From Oxyruncus cristatus (Eukaryota; Chordata; Aves; Passeriformes; Cotingidae): 64,000 bases of DNA. Below the pieces are notes generated by a model, which worked only from the letters and a program-made list of their open reading frames with translations, did no database searches and was not told the origin of the DNA. The translations under genes were made by a program, and so were the position numbers. Positions 24,528 to 35,763 of this stretch are shown here, piece after piece (position 1 is the stretch's first letter; every line of letters begins with the position of its first letter). The stretch covers positions 62,001 to 126,000 of the forward strand of contig VXAY01006939.1 of assembly GCA_013399855.1 (NCBI GenBank), written 5' to 3'.

Positions 24528-25250
24528 ACAGAATCACAGAACAGTTGAGGTGGGAAGGCACCTCTGGAGATTGTCTAGCTCTGCCTCCCTCACCCCAGTT
24601 CAAAGGATGGTCAGTTGGGGCTGTGTAGAGCTGGGTTTGAATATCTTCAAGAATGTCTACTCAACCAGTTTTAGAGTTTGGCCATTCTAAAAGTAAAATA
24701 TTTTTTTTCTTATGTTTAAGTAGAATATCCTGTCTCATTTTGTGTCCATTACTTATTGTCTTCTTATGGGTTATCAATGAGAAAAACCAGGGTATGTCTT
24801 CCTTGATCAGTTCCACAAGATACACTCTAGTAAGATTTGCCTGAGCCTTCTCTTCTCTAGGTTAAATGGTTTTAGGTCTCTTAGACACATACATATGAAA
24901 GATGGTCTGATCCCTCAAACATCACTCCATTTGTGGTTTCCCTGGTGTGAAATAGAGGGGAAGGATCATCTCTCTTGAGCTACTTGTGATCTTCTTTCTC
25001 ACACAGTCCAGGATGCTGTTGGCCTTCTTTGGCACAAGGGCACATCACTGTCTCATGGCCAGCTTGTTGTCTATCAGTACCTTCAGGTCCTTCTTGACAA
25101 AATAAATCTTTCCAGTCAGTCAGCCTGCAGTGTGTCTGGGGTTATTCATCCTCAGAACAGGAGTTGGCATTTCCCTTCATTGAACTTCAAGAGATTCCTG
25201 TTAGTCCATTTCTCCAGTGGGTTGAGATCCCTCTGAATGTCTTTGGGTTT
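24528..25250 (-). mobile_element. CR1 LINE on the minus strand, 5'-truncated
   Basis: On the plus strand it opens with the reversed CR1 tail (ACAGAATCACAGAACAG), then the GGAAGGCACCTCTGGAGATT block that is the reverse of the CR1 3' UTR. It runs through GAGCCTTCTCTTCTCTAGG near 24842, GGCCTTCTTTGGCACAAGGG near 25051 and CTTGTTGTCTATCAG near 25065, ending near GATCCCTCTGAATG (25226). So about 720 bases of ORF2 end plus 3' UTR are kept. Several internal deletions and stops show that it is older than the copy at 16530. Confidence 0.95.
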
Positions 25251-25292
25251 AAAATTAATTAAAATTAAAAATTAATTTAAAATTAATTTATA
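25246..25292. repeat. A/T-only tandem-like tract at CR1 5' edge
   Basis: Repeated AAAATTAATT words (period about 10-16) abut the truncated 5' edge of the CR1 element. It may be pre-existing AT-rich target sequence or a later expansion. Confidence 0.75.
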
Positions 25293-26947
25293 TTTTCTTA
25301 AATTACTCCTTGCATACTTTTGGAAACATGCAATCAATCTAACAATAAATTGACATTCTCTGTAGCTCCTTTTCTAAAAAATGTCTTTAAAGTGCATCAA
25401 AAGTTGAACAGTGATTTAATTCTAAAATTAATTAGTGAATAAAGTTTGAAAGAAAAAAAGTCACCTTCTAAACCAAGAAAATCTTCTCAGGCAGTTGTTT
25501 GATTCTATGCTAAGATGAACAATCTTCTTTTAGAATGGTCTGGTCAGAAACCTGCAAAGTTATTTTTATCTCTTATGCAAAGAACAATTTCACAATAGAT
25601 ATAATTGAATCATCCTTGTAAATGGCTTTGAGAAAAGTCAGCATATCTGTCAGGACCCTATCAACTTAGAGGTGGTAATAATGTTAAAATAATGTTATAT
25701 TTTATTCCTCTAGTCACCACAGTAGTCACTATATGTGATGAGAAGAGCTGCTGCTCACACACAATAACCACATAGGGACAGGGAGAATATGGAATGACAA
25801 ACAAATAACTTTAGTTCTGTTTTCCTCTGTATTGTGTGCAGACCAAAATAAGATATGAGAGAAAAGCAGATGACAGTGGTCAAAAAGGAAGAAATAGTAA
25901 CCAGAAAATACAGTGGGTTGTCATTACAATGTCATTGGCCAACAATTTTCACATAATACTGTGTAAAATATCCGGAGTTTTACTCACAGTGGATGACTGA
26001 TATTTGTGATAATGTTTGTCAAATAATCATTGTCTTTTTAATGCTTTTTATTTTATTATGGGTTAACAGTTGTGCCTACAATGTTACAAGCAAATTATCT
26101 GCCAAAGTATTTACTTTAATCTTTTTCTCAGTACAACCTTCAGGAAACATGCTGGACATTTCAGAAAATACAAACCCTCTGCTTATTCACAAAATGAGTA
26201 ATTTTGTTCCTACAAAATGTGAAAGTTTTTCCTTCAGATTTTTCCTGCTTGAAGGCAGAAACATGAATGAGAAGGTACAAATGCATTCCTCATTTCACAG
26301 TGGAGACTCAATTGAAACAGAATAAAAAAAAATACCCTAATAACTTCAGGGACATTTAAAAGTTCTGTCCTGTAAAAAAGTTGCATTTTAAGTAAACTAT
26401 TTTGCAGTCATAAGGTGATTGTTGATAAATACTTAAATACCATTAACTTATGGCATGGTCAACAGAAGAAGCAGATAGAGTGGTGTATTACTGTATTTAG
26501 AGAACTGTTGAAAACATAAACTAGTTTAAAAGTTAAGAAAAGTAAGAAGACAAAACATTTCTTTAGAAATACGTGCAACTTCTAAAATCTAAAAAAACAC
26601 CAAAATCCAAGATTATTGAAGAAACAACAGTTCTAAAAATTGAACAATTCAGCTAATATTGGACTTTGTATAATGAATTTACAGTTCTAAGATGAGTAAA
26701 ATTGTCATTTTTTTCTGATAAAACGCACTGGAGTTTCTTTGCAAATCCTACTGTTTTACAAATCCTACTACTTCTGAAGCTTGGAAGTAATTGTCTAGTG
26801 AATACTCTTGATCTAATGTTCATATTTACCCTGAAAAAAAATTGTCAATTCTGCTGATATAAGGACTCCGATAAATACATGACTTGCAACAACATACAGC
26901 TTAGCAGCAGCATACGGCTAGATAAGTCCATAATACATGGATTTCAT
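25293..26947. other. Non-coding AT-rich DNA
   Basis: No gene recognised. The 110-codon frame at 25993-26325 (+) begins with a hydrophobic segment but matches nothing I know and shows no exon context. It is treated as a chance frame. Confidence 0.55.
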
Positions 26948-27700
26948 TGACTGAGCTGGCAGACTGGGCTCAAAGGGTCCAGTGGCGTTACAATAGACTC
27001 ATGGTATAATCCTGCTTATATGTACAAACGGGGGGACAAGGGGCTGGAGACCAGCACTGCAGAAAGACATCTGAGCTCTGGGCTGATGGCAAATTGAATA
27101 TCAACAGTGTACCTTGGCAGCCAAAAGGGCCAACTGTGCCTCAAGCACTGCTTCACAGGCCAGTAGAAGGAAGTAATTGCCCCACACTAGTGCTGCTCCA
27201 CCAAGAGTCTTAGAGTCCTGTGTGCAGTTTTGGGTGCCTGAGCATAAGAATGATACAAATCTATTTGATTGTATCCAGAGGAGGGCAGCCAAGACACCGA
27301 AAGGGAAGCCTTACAAGGGGCAACTCATGTCACTTGGTTTGTTCATCTTGGAGAGAAGAAGGCTGAGGGATGACCACATCACAACCTACAACTTCCTCAA
27401 GGGCAGCAGAGGAGAAGGTGCTGATCTCCTCTCTCTGGTGACCAGCAATAAGTCACAAGGAAATGAAATGACTGAACATTGGGAAAAGTTTTTTTCACTG
27501 AGGGGGCAATCGGTCATGGGAACAGGCTCCTCAGTGAAGTGGTCACAGTACCAATCCTGTCGGAGTTCAAAAAGCATCTGGACAATGCTCTCAGTCATGT
27601 GGTTTAGTTTCAGTTAGCCCTGCGGTGAGCAGTGATTTTGTCTCAATGATCCTTATGGGTGAGTCCCTTTCAACTTCAGATATTATGTGTTGTTGATTCT
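26948..27700 (+). mobile_element. CR1 LINE, 5'-truncated, diverged
   Basis: The copy covers the terminal part of ORF2 and the 3' UTR. Recognisable pieces are GGGCTGATGGC near 27080, CAGCCAAAAGGGCCAACTGTG near 27120, GTGCAGTTTTGGGTGCCTGA near 27222, GAGGAGGGCAGCCAAGA near 27280 and the closing CCTTTCAACTTCAGATATT before a decayed TGTTGATTCT tail near 27700. Frame-breaking changes are frequent, so it is older than the 16530 copy. Confidence 0.93.
27177..27617 (+). pseudogene. CR1 ORF2 C-terminal remnant
   Basis: This 146-codon frame carries CR1 ORF2 tail blocks: ESCVQFWVPEHKND at residues 13-26, then IQRRAAKTPKGKPYKGQL, LGLFILERRRLRDDHITTYNFLKG and, near residue 100, TEHWEKFF. After this the frame departs from the family pattern, which suggests a shift. 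No catalytic domain remains and the first Met is not a family start. Confidence 0.9.
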
Positions 27701-27858
27701 TACATAGTGAAGCCACATACGTATTTTACCAGTTTTTTTCTTCTGAAACTCCCAAAGTCTCAAAAGATTGTTATTTCACATTATTCTGTACTTACTAGAG
27801 TGATGTTATAGTTCAGTCTGGATGTTGTTTAAAAAAATGTTGGGACTGTATATTTGTT

Positions 27859-27950
27859 ATATTTATCAACTGAACCATGAAATTCTTGATATATTTATCA
27901 ACTGAAAAATATTTTTTATTATATTTATCAACTGAACCATGAAGTTCTCC
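27859..27950 (+). repeat. Tandem repeat, three ~31-bp units
   Basis: Units at 27859-27890, 27891-27920 and 27921-27950 all begin ATATTTATCAACTGAA. Units 1 and 3 also share the following CCATGAA(A/G)TTCT, while unit 2 has an A/T-rich replacement there. This looks like a local duplication series followed by drift of the middle unit. Confidence 0.95.
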
Positions 27951-30049
27951 TTATCAATTATAGACTTGAGACGTGGCATACAAGATATTCTATTGGTTCT
28001 ATGACATTGCAAGACTTGAAAATAAAACATGTAATGGTTCGACTGCAGACATAAGAATGATATAAATCTATAAACCATTGGCAAGAAAGTACAAACATAG
28101 TTGAAACCCACAAACCATCTTGGCATGCAAAGATAGTATTTAAAGTTGGAAGTAATATTTAAAATGTGGTACAGCTATGAATACATGAGCATGTACAAAG
28201 TTATACATATACATTAAGACAAAAATGTGAAGACAATAATATCTTTTATGAAAATAGAGTTTGGGGGGATTTTGGTGTTTCTTTTTTTTTTTGTTTCTTT
28301 CTTGTGAAAGATACACAAAGGATAACCATAGAATAACAGTAAGAAGTATTAAAATAACAAGTTAAATATTGATAATACATAGGATACAGTCCAGTGTTTG
28401 ATTTCATAGTTGGATAAGATTTTTAATTTTAAAAAATTCTGCTGGCTGTCTATGACTCTAGTTCTGAGAAGACAATTTCTGGAAAGTTGAGTAAAATATG
28501 AAATGCTTTAGTTAAAGTAAGTGTGGAAACCTAGTCCTGTGACAAATAGAATTATAAAGTGCATCTGAATACTCATGCTTCAGCTCATAAGTCAAACATT
28601 GTGAGATTAAAGGTTTCGTGTTGGGTTTGTAACCATTTAAGAAGAAAGATGAAAAAAAATATGCATTCCTATGTACTCAAGCAACGTACTGTTTACATGT
28701 AACATGAGGGGAACAATTAGTAATGTATCTTGACCCTTTGGTCAATGCCTCTCTCAATGCTATCAGAAAATAAAATCTTCTACTTTCTCAAAATTAGTTT
28801 TTTCCCTTTTTACAGGCTTTGTGAAAAAATTCAAATGAATTATGGTCAAAAGTAAATTTGATGTGTTATTCCTCATAAAGCAACATAAATATCATGTTGC
28901 CTTCTTTTTTTCAACTTGTGTTTATTTCTAGGAAAATAGGTAAATTACTGAACATTACTGCATTTGTCTTATTTACGCTTTGAAAAAATTCTGTAGGTTT
29001 CCTTGTTCTTGTTTGGTTGTTCTTTCTTTTTTTTGTTTTTAGCTTTCTCAGCATATTAGATGTTTTAAAATGTTTTTCTGCTCCATATAAGGAAAAAAAC
29101 CACTTCTTCAAAGTTGCAAGCAGGAGCAAATGAAAAAACTTCTCCTTCTTTCTCATACTCCCTCTGCATGTCATACTGTCATTAAGGGATGTGTGAAGGG
29201 GAAAATAGCCTAGGTATCCTACTGCTAGGAACATATGCAAGTCACTGGCTCATTTGTCTACCTAGAAGTAGGCCTAGAAATTGCTGCACTTCAAATTAAT
29301 AACTGAAGCAGGAACTTAAAACTCTTGTTCACAGTTCATATCAACAATTCAAAGTTAGTAATTAATCTATTTCTTCATTTCCCAGATTGGATATATTATA
29401 TAAGCTATCATCCCCTTATCAAGAGCTATCAATATCCATTTTCTTTGGTTATGGTTTTGCTGCCTGAATTTTTGGAACCCAAATGATCCTTTGCTAAAAA
29501 TGAGTTTTGTATAAATGCTTATATTCATGACATGTGTCACACAAATAACTAAAAAGGGGAATTTTTTTCCAAGTGACAGTATCTAATATTTTTAACCTAC
29601 AATTATCAAGCTGAGAGAACTTAATCTATTGTGAAAAAATCTAAAAGAATGAAAACAATTAATAAATTAAGAGAATTATATACTAAATAGTTTCAGAAGG
29701 CTAAAATCAATTCATTTCTTTCAGATCTATATTTGGAAATACATTAAGTCAAAATAATGAATCTGATTCATATCCCTTTGATGTCAATTTTAGATTTTGA
29801 CTTCAAATGTCATTAAAGAATATGTATAAGAACTACCAGATTCATGCTATCACCTCCCGACACTGCCAGAAGCAATTATCAGATTAAATGCCTTGACTAC
29901 ACACTCAAAAACTCCATATTTATGTACATAGTTATGTTCCTATCAAAGGAATAAAACTTCAGAAATAAAATAGGAGAGGAGAAAAAAGTCATATTTAGAT
30001 ATTTCTCTTACCTACTGAAAATTAAAAAACGATGGTATTTACCATCTCA
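27951..30049. other. Non-coding AT-rich DNA
   Basis: No gene recognised. T-rich words at 28278-28300 and 29020-29042. The 109-codon minus-strand frame at 28911-29240 is lysine-rich and follows from the T-rich sequence. Confidence 0.6.
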
Positions 30050-30420
30050 GAAAACACAATGGAACTGGAAAAAGTTCAGAGAAGGTCACCAAGGATGATA
30101 AAAGTTAAAGAGCTGTTTTCACCTAGCAAACAATTAAACTAAAACACTTCAGCATAGGATGAGGTGATCAGAAGATACAGAAAAGATCTACAAAACCATG
30201 AATGGCAAAGACGGCAACAAAGGATTGCTTATTCACTGTCTCTTCCAAGACAAGAAATCAGATGCTCCAGCTTTGCCTTAGGTAAGAGGTTCAAATCAAT
30301 CAAAAAGCAATCTTTCTATTAAGTACAAAGACACAAATCCCCATGCCACATAACAATTTAAAAATGGGAATGCCCTAGGAAAGTTTCGTTATCCTGTTAC
30401 ATAGTTTTTGTACTTCATCT
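30050..30420 (+). mobile_element. Ancient CR1-type LINE fragment
   Basis: The start translates as ELEKVQRRSPRMIKVKEL, the hallmark block of the CR1 ORF2 tail. Downstream there is a KDLQNHEW-like piece and SLPRQEIR near 30240, as in older CR1 subfamilies. Many stops and small gaps separate these. The 3' tail is not recognisable and the right edge is approximate. Confidence 0.75.
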
Positions 30421-30554
30421 CTAGACTAGCACTCCCTGAGAGGTGACAAGCTAAATGATTTTGTTGTGATCCCCCATTACTGACTCTACATTCTTAGGTC
30501 ATATACCTACCCCTCTTGGTTTTACCACAAACCTTTTCCTTTGGACACCATGCC

Positions 30555-30615
30555 TATATATATAATTATAAATGTATAATTATATGCACATACATCTATT
30601 TAGATATATATAAAA
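30555..30615. repeat. A/T-rich palindromic tract
   Basis: TATATATAATTATAAATGTATAATTATATG-type alternations give a self-complementary stretch. It could extrude as a cruciform. No further role is visible. Confidence 0.7.
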
Positions 30616-33600
30616 GCTGATAACAAAGCTATATCTTAGAGATAGCACAGAGTGCCTGATCACAAAGCTGACTCCATAAAGTGAAACAGTGAAACTGTAA
30701 GATATTTCTATATAAGGGGGTAGAAAAACAAACAGAAATCAACCTTATAATAATCTTGTAGATAATAGATCTTCATATCTGAGCCAGTCAACCCAATACT
30801 TCTTTTAAAATATTTTTTAATAGTCAATGAAGCATAGGATGTAAGTTGTTTTATATTTGCTTTGAGTTAAAATAATTTAGATATTTTATTTCCTAACTTT
30901 TTTTTCAATTTCTTAAAAGTATTAATTTGGCATGCTTAACTACATTAAAGAATGAAGTAAATCACTACCTTGGAAAAATACTGGAAATCCTTAAGCAAGA
31001 GAAAATACACAGGGCAATGATTGAAAAGGTAACCCCTATTGTAATGGGGAGGGACAAGTTTTGTCAGGTTTCTCTGGATTGCATAATGCAAAAGCAGAAA
31101 AAAGGTAGAGAAAATGAAGAATGTGGGCAGACCCTTTCTTTGGTATGGTATACTCCCTATATTTGACAGCTGTTAATTATCCCAATTTTTGTCTTAATCT
31201 TGAGAAAACTTGGTATTGCGATAAGCAAGGGACCTTTCTTATCCACAGACACTTCTGAGCGGGGAACCTTAATTGCCTTTTTTCACACAAATTTATACTA
31301 AACTATCATAATTTCTATTTTCATGCAAAAAAATTCCTCACCTTTTATAGACCAATAGTATGTAAAGGTTAAGGTAAAATATAATGAAAGTATCAGTAAG
31401 GTACCTTCTTTTTCATCTCAGGTTAGTGAAAACTAGCAAGAGTTAATGTTTTTAACTTTTTTTTAAATTATAACTCAGGTATATATAGGTGCATAATATG
31501 TGCATGCAAGTAAAAATTACTAACTTTTTACCATTTGTACTGTGCTGTCAGAAAATCTATCAATTATTCCATTAAAGTATCAAAAATCGAGTAAGATGGT
31601 TTTTTTCTCCCCTCTCTTGAGTATCCAACAAAATTTCAACAGCATGGATTTATATCCTAAATTCATCACATTAACAATTCTGAAAATTACTAGAATATTT
31701 GAATGTAACACACTGTTACTGTCTTTCTCTGGACAGATTTTGCTAAAATATGGTGAAGGTCTTTCCTTGTACCCACACGTTTCTTAACTACACTTGCAGT
31801 CATTATTTATCCTATCATAACTTGATTATTTGACTTTTTCTTACTGAAAAATTGAATACAGAGAGGAATAAAGAATTTGGTCCTCCAGCAAACCCCTTTC
31901 TCGCAACACATATATTGCTATTTCACAACTAAAAAACCACTTGATTGAACTTCTGTGGTTTTCTAAAGACTGATTTTCCACTCTCACTGCACATTCTGAC
32001 ATAGAAATCAATGATGTAATCTCAGATAACTTCAATCAGAAGATATTGCACCTTCTCTGTCATCTTCAGTTTACTGAAGAAATTTCTTCTTAAAAATATC
32101 AACTGAAAATTTATTAGAATGTTAGTTACTGGGTGGTTTTGATTTAATTGTATCAGTTCACTTTACAAGAAGAGGTTTCAATTCTGTGATGAATTGTTTA
32201 GGTAGACTGAAGTAAACAATATTTTTAGTGATGGATGGACTAAAGTAATGAAGAAGCCTTCAGACACACAAAAAGAATATAGGAGGACATGCACCATAGA
32301 AATTATGCCTAGCATTAAAACTTACAGCTTTTCTTCAGCTTCCATAGTAGCTAGTTTTGATGAGCTTTACAAATCACTTTTTATTATTTCTTTGGAGTCT
32401 TGCATCTGCCACCCTTCAGTTAGCACTTTCCTAGCTTTCTAATTGATCATTTAGTAAAAACTCATTAAGGAAAACCATAGCAAATATAATTTGTCAATAA
32501 AGGCATACTTAATGCTGCTGCTACACATTTTGTCTACTGCTTTCTCCACTGAACCAAATTTATCAGGAAAAAAAAAAAATTGTGCTATGTACTTTTGTGT
32601 TTTGTCCCCCTTCATTCCCAGGGAGACAGGGAGCTGAAGCAGTCAGAGTTGTGCTGCATCCTGTAGTTCATCAGGTCCTAGCTGGAAACAGGACTAGTAT
32701 TCACAATCCTCAAAAAAGTTCTCTCCAAAATAGGAGTTGCAGTCCATTGACAATTCATGCAAAATTGAGTCCCACATCTCAGGAAATGTCTCATTTTGTT
32801 ACAAGGGGTGTTGAATTTCTAAAGCTCAGTGTTGAATTTGGTTATTTCAAGTTTCATCTACAGTTATGTGCAACTTGAAAAAGAACCTTACTAGATGAGT
32901 ATGGCTCGATAGCTGTCACTTGCCATTTTCAATTCTTACAACTTCCAATGTAGGCAGTGGTGCTTGGCATTCTACACTGTTTTCCCTTCTTCTCTGCTCC
33001 GTTTTTCCAAAAGAGATGAAATCTAAAATAACGGCTAACTTTCTAAAGCAACAAAGAAACTGAACTTATTTATCTTTATTTTTAAACTTCAGACTTCTAA
33101 GTATTGTTATTTTTACCTCTGTTATTACCACAGTACTTCTAAAATTAATACTTATATCTGATTAGTGTCAATCATTACCTGCTTATAGCTAATATTACTT
33201 ATATTTTAAAAAGGGACAGAGAATATAAATAACTCAAATATAGATTAAAGACATAAAAATGTATCTTGCTACACTTTTCACTGAAAAAGAACTCCTGCTC
33301 CCTTCATGAAGCAACGGATGACTCATGCTAAAATGTGTGTATGTGCATCAGGTATGACAAATGTGGTCATCCAAAGAAAGTAAGATGTCTAAAGAGAGCC
33401 AGCATTGGGGAAAATTGTCCCTAAGTGGAGGCAGAATACATTCATGATGAGGTCAACTGAAAAAAAAAGCCTTTAAAGACAATTGTCATCTTCAGTGGTG
33501 TTGAAGTGCTTTAAAAATCTGTAGATTAAACATCTGACTGTAAGCAGATTTTTTTAATCTTTCTTTTAGTGGAACCATTTTTCTTTAAAAATGTAAACCC

Positions 33601-33830
33601 AGAAACTTTGTGATAAGGAGCAGGTAACACATGTATCATTACTATTCTCAAGCACCACCTGATGATACCAACTGACTTATACCTGAAAGAAAGTCAATGA
33701 GCCCGATCTTCTGCATGTATTAGTGCTACTGATTGTTCTACCTACAGACAAAAGTAATTTTCCTTTAGCATCAACAAAGATCATTTGGGTCCAAAAATTT
33801 TTCCAAATGTTCCACTGATATTAAAAGCTA
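30616..33830. other. Non-coding AT-rich DNA
   Basis: About 3.2 kb without a recognised gene or dispersed repeat. The 98-codon frame at 32582-32878 follows a 12-base A run. Its sequence is more balanced in composition than most frames here but resembles no family I know. Other frames (30927-31166, 31542-31787, 31841-32035 minus) are short and unrecognised. Confidence 0.55.
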
Positions 33831-33920
33831 TTTTTTTTTTTTACTGTTGCTGTTTTTAGGGGTTTATTTATTTGTTTTGTTTGTTTGGCTGGTTAGTTGG
33901 TTTGGTTTGGTTTTATTATA
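33831..33920 (+). repeat. T-rich and TTGGTTTGG low-complexity tract
   Basis: A T run (33831-33842) is followed by TTTG, GGTTAGTTGG and TTTGGTTTGG units. Same style as 20985-21056. Confidence 0.8.
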
Positions 33921-35715
33921 TTTTAATCAGAGTTACTAGGCCCAAAAAATGTCTGATATCTTATTTCTGCAAGTCATGGGCTCTAGCATAGAAAGACCCA
34001 GGCTGAAAAGAAAGTTACAATTTATTTACATATGTATTTCTAGTATATAGTAATTACACATATGTCGTTTTAAACATCACAATGTCAATGTTGTGTAACA
34101 CAATTATTTCATTATGCACTTTATTATTCCTACTTTAATTGGACTTAACATGTTCTGGTAACCACTTCAAATATAACATTTTAACTTATTGTGAGAGAAC
34201 TAATGGGGACCTATCCTATAATGCACGCTTTGGAGCATGTCCTCCCTCCTCTCCTGGAAATATACTGAATCATTACCAAGAATGTATTAATATTCAAAAT
34301 ACTGGCAAACTAGGGTAAGACAGCTCAATAGGTGGCTTATTTTATGTCTCTGTAGCATTAAATATATATGGACAAAATCAAGTGACTTAAACTTTCAGAA
34401 AAGTTATTCAAGCCCTAGATGACATATCTGCCTTAAAAAACTACTGTGATGAAATAAGCCATTCCAGTTGAACATTATAATTTTGCTGTCTTCTTAATAC
34501 ACAAAAGCAAAGTGTGATTCTTGTTGTAGGACTTTTAATTAAACAAAATAAGAAAATATAAATCAGCTGCACATAAGACAAGGTAGGCATACATACATCT
34601 GTGAAGAGAACAAATCAGTCCTGGCAACAAAGAACCTTTTTTTTTATAAGCAGCATAAAATGAACAAAGCCATAACAAGCTGCACGCTGTCAGAGTACAG
34701 CTACGACTGCAAATGTCTTATTTTATCCTATGATCAGAGACTGTGTCCCCCCTTGGGACTTGTACCTATTGCATGCACGATACATGACTAGATACTTGCC
34801 ATTGGAAGGTATTTGAAAGAGGATTCCTATTTTTGAAGCAGCTCATTAGTCACCATGAATTAAACACAATCTAAAATTAATGTAAATCATATTGACACTC
34901 AAGTACCTACTGCTTAGGTGTGGAAAATAACATTGATTTTTCTTTCTCAATAATGAGTATCCTGTAATCAGATACAAGCGTTTTTGAAGCCTCTCATCTG
35001 AGCCAGTAATTGATAACTTTATTTTTTTATTTTATAATCCATATTTTTTTCTTTTTTGTCTTTTTACCAGCATTAGGCATGGAAGGTGTTATCTTTTGTT
35101 CTCCTGTTTCACTGTGTGTTTGATGTGATCATATTCAAGACCAGTCATGATGTCAGGAATTTCGCTTTGCTATTTTTCTAATCTGGAGGTTGCTATGTAA
35201 AGTCAGTAAAGAAAGTTTGAGCTGTTCAATTTTCTACGTATGCATATAAAATAGAAGGCAATTTTATGAATGGACCACTTAGGACTTCATTCTCTGAGTG
35301 ATGGTTAAAAGTAGTCTTCATGTTTGTTTGGGTTTTTTTTTAATTAATTTTTTTACTCTTTTCTCCTTATATAGTGATAAAGATACACCTAAAATTGTAT
35401 CTTTCAGGTTATTTGCAATCTAGAAACTGCCTATATGTTAGTGCAAATGCCATAAATGTTTCAGAATTCTGTTGTATGCTTATGTGATCTCCAACCTTGA
35501 GGAGAAGGAAGAACCTAAGACTCGTAAATGCTTGTGGTCTAAAGGAATGACAGAAGTCAGAGGGTCTGTAAACAATCAGAAAATTTTACTGGTGAATTAA
35601 ACATTTGGCATGGAAATTCGTATGTTAGTCCCTGACCCACTACAGAAGCACACTGATGTGGGTGTGGGATAAAGGGTAGGGTGAAAGGGAAGAGAGAAAA
35701 GAAGAAATTAACAGA
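33921..35715. other. Non-coding AT-rich DNA
   Basis: No gene or dispersed repeat recognised. A T-rich stretch lies near 35018-35065. Confidence 0.6.
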
Positions 35716-35763
35716 AAGGAAGGAAGGAAGGGCGGTAGGAAGAAAGGAAGGAAGGAAGGAAGG
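35716..35763 (+). repeat. (GGAA)n microsatellite, interrupted
   Basis: GGAA/AAGG units run from 35716 to 35763 with a GGGCGGTAGGAAGAAA interruption. Tandem GGAA is the core of ETS-factor binding sites, but no function is implied here. Confidence 0.9.

Noticed and set aside
25993..26325. 110-codon plus-strand frame with a hydrophobic start like a membrane segment
   Set aside because: No family recognised and no splice or promoter context. AT-rich DNA readily encodes hydrophobic stretches.
28911..29240. 109-codon lysine-rich minus-strand frame
   Set aside because: Its make-up follows from T-rich plus-strand DNA, and no domain is recognisable.
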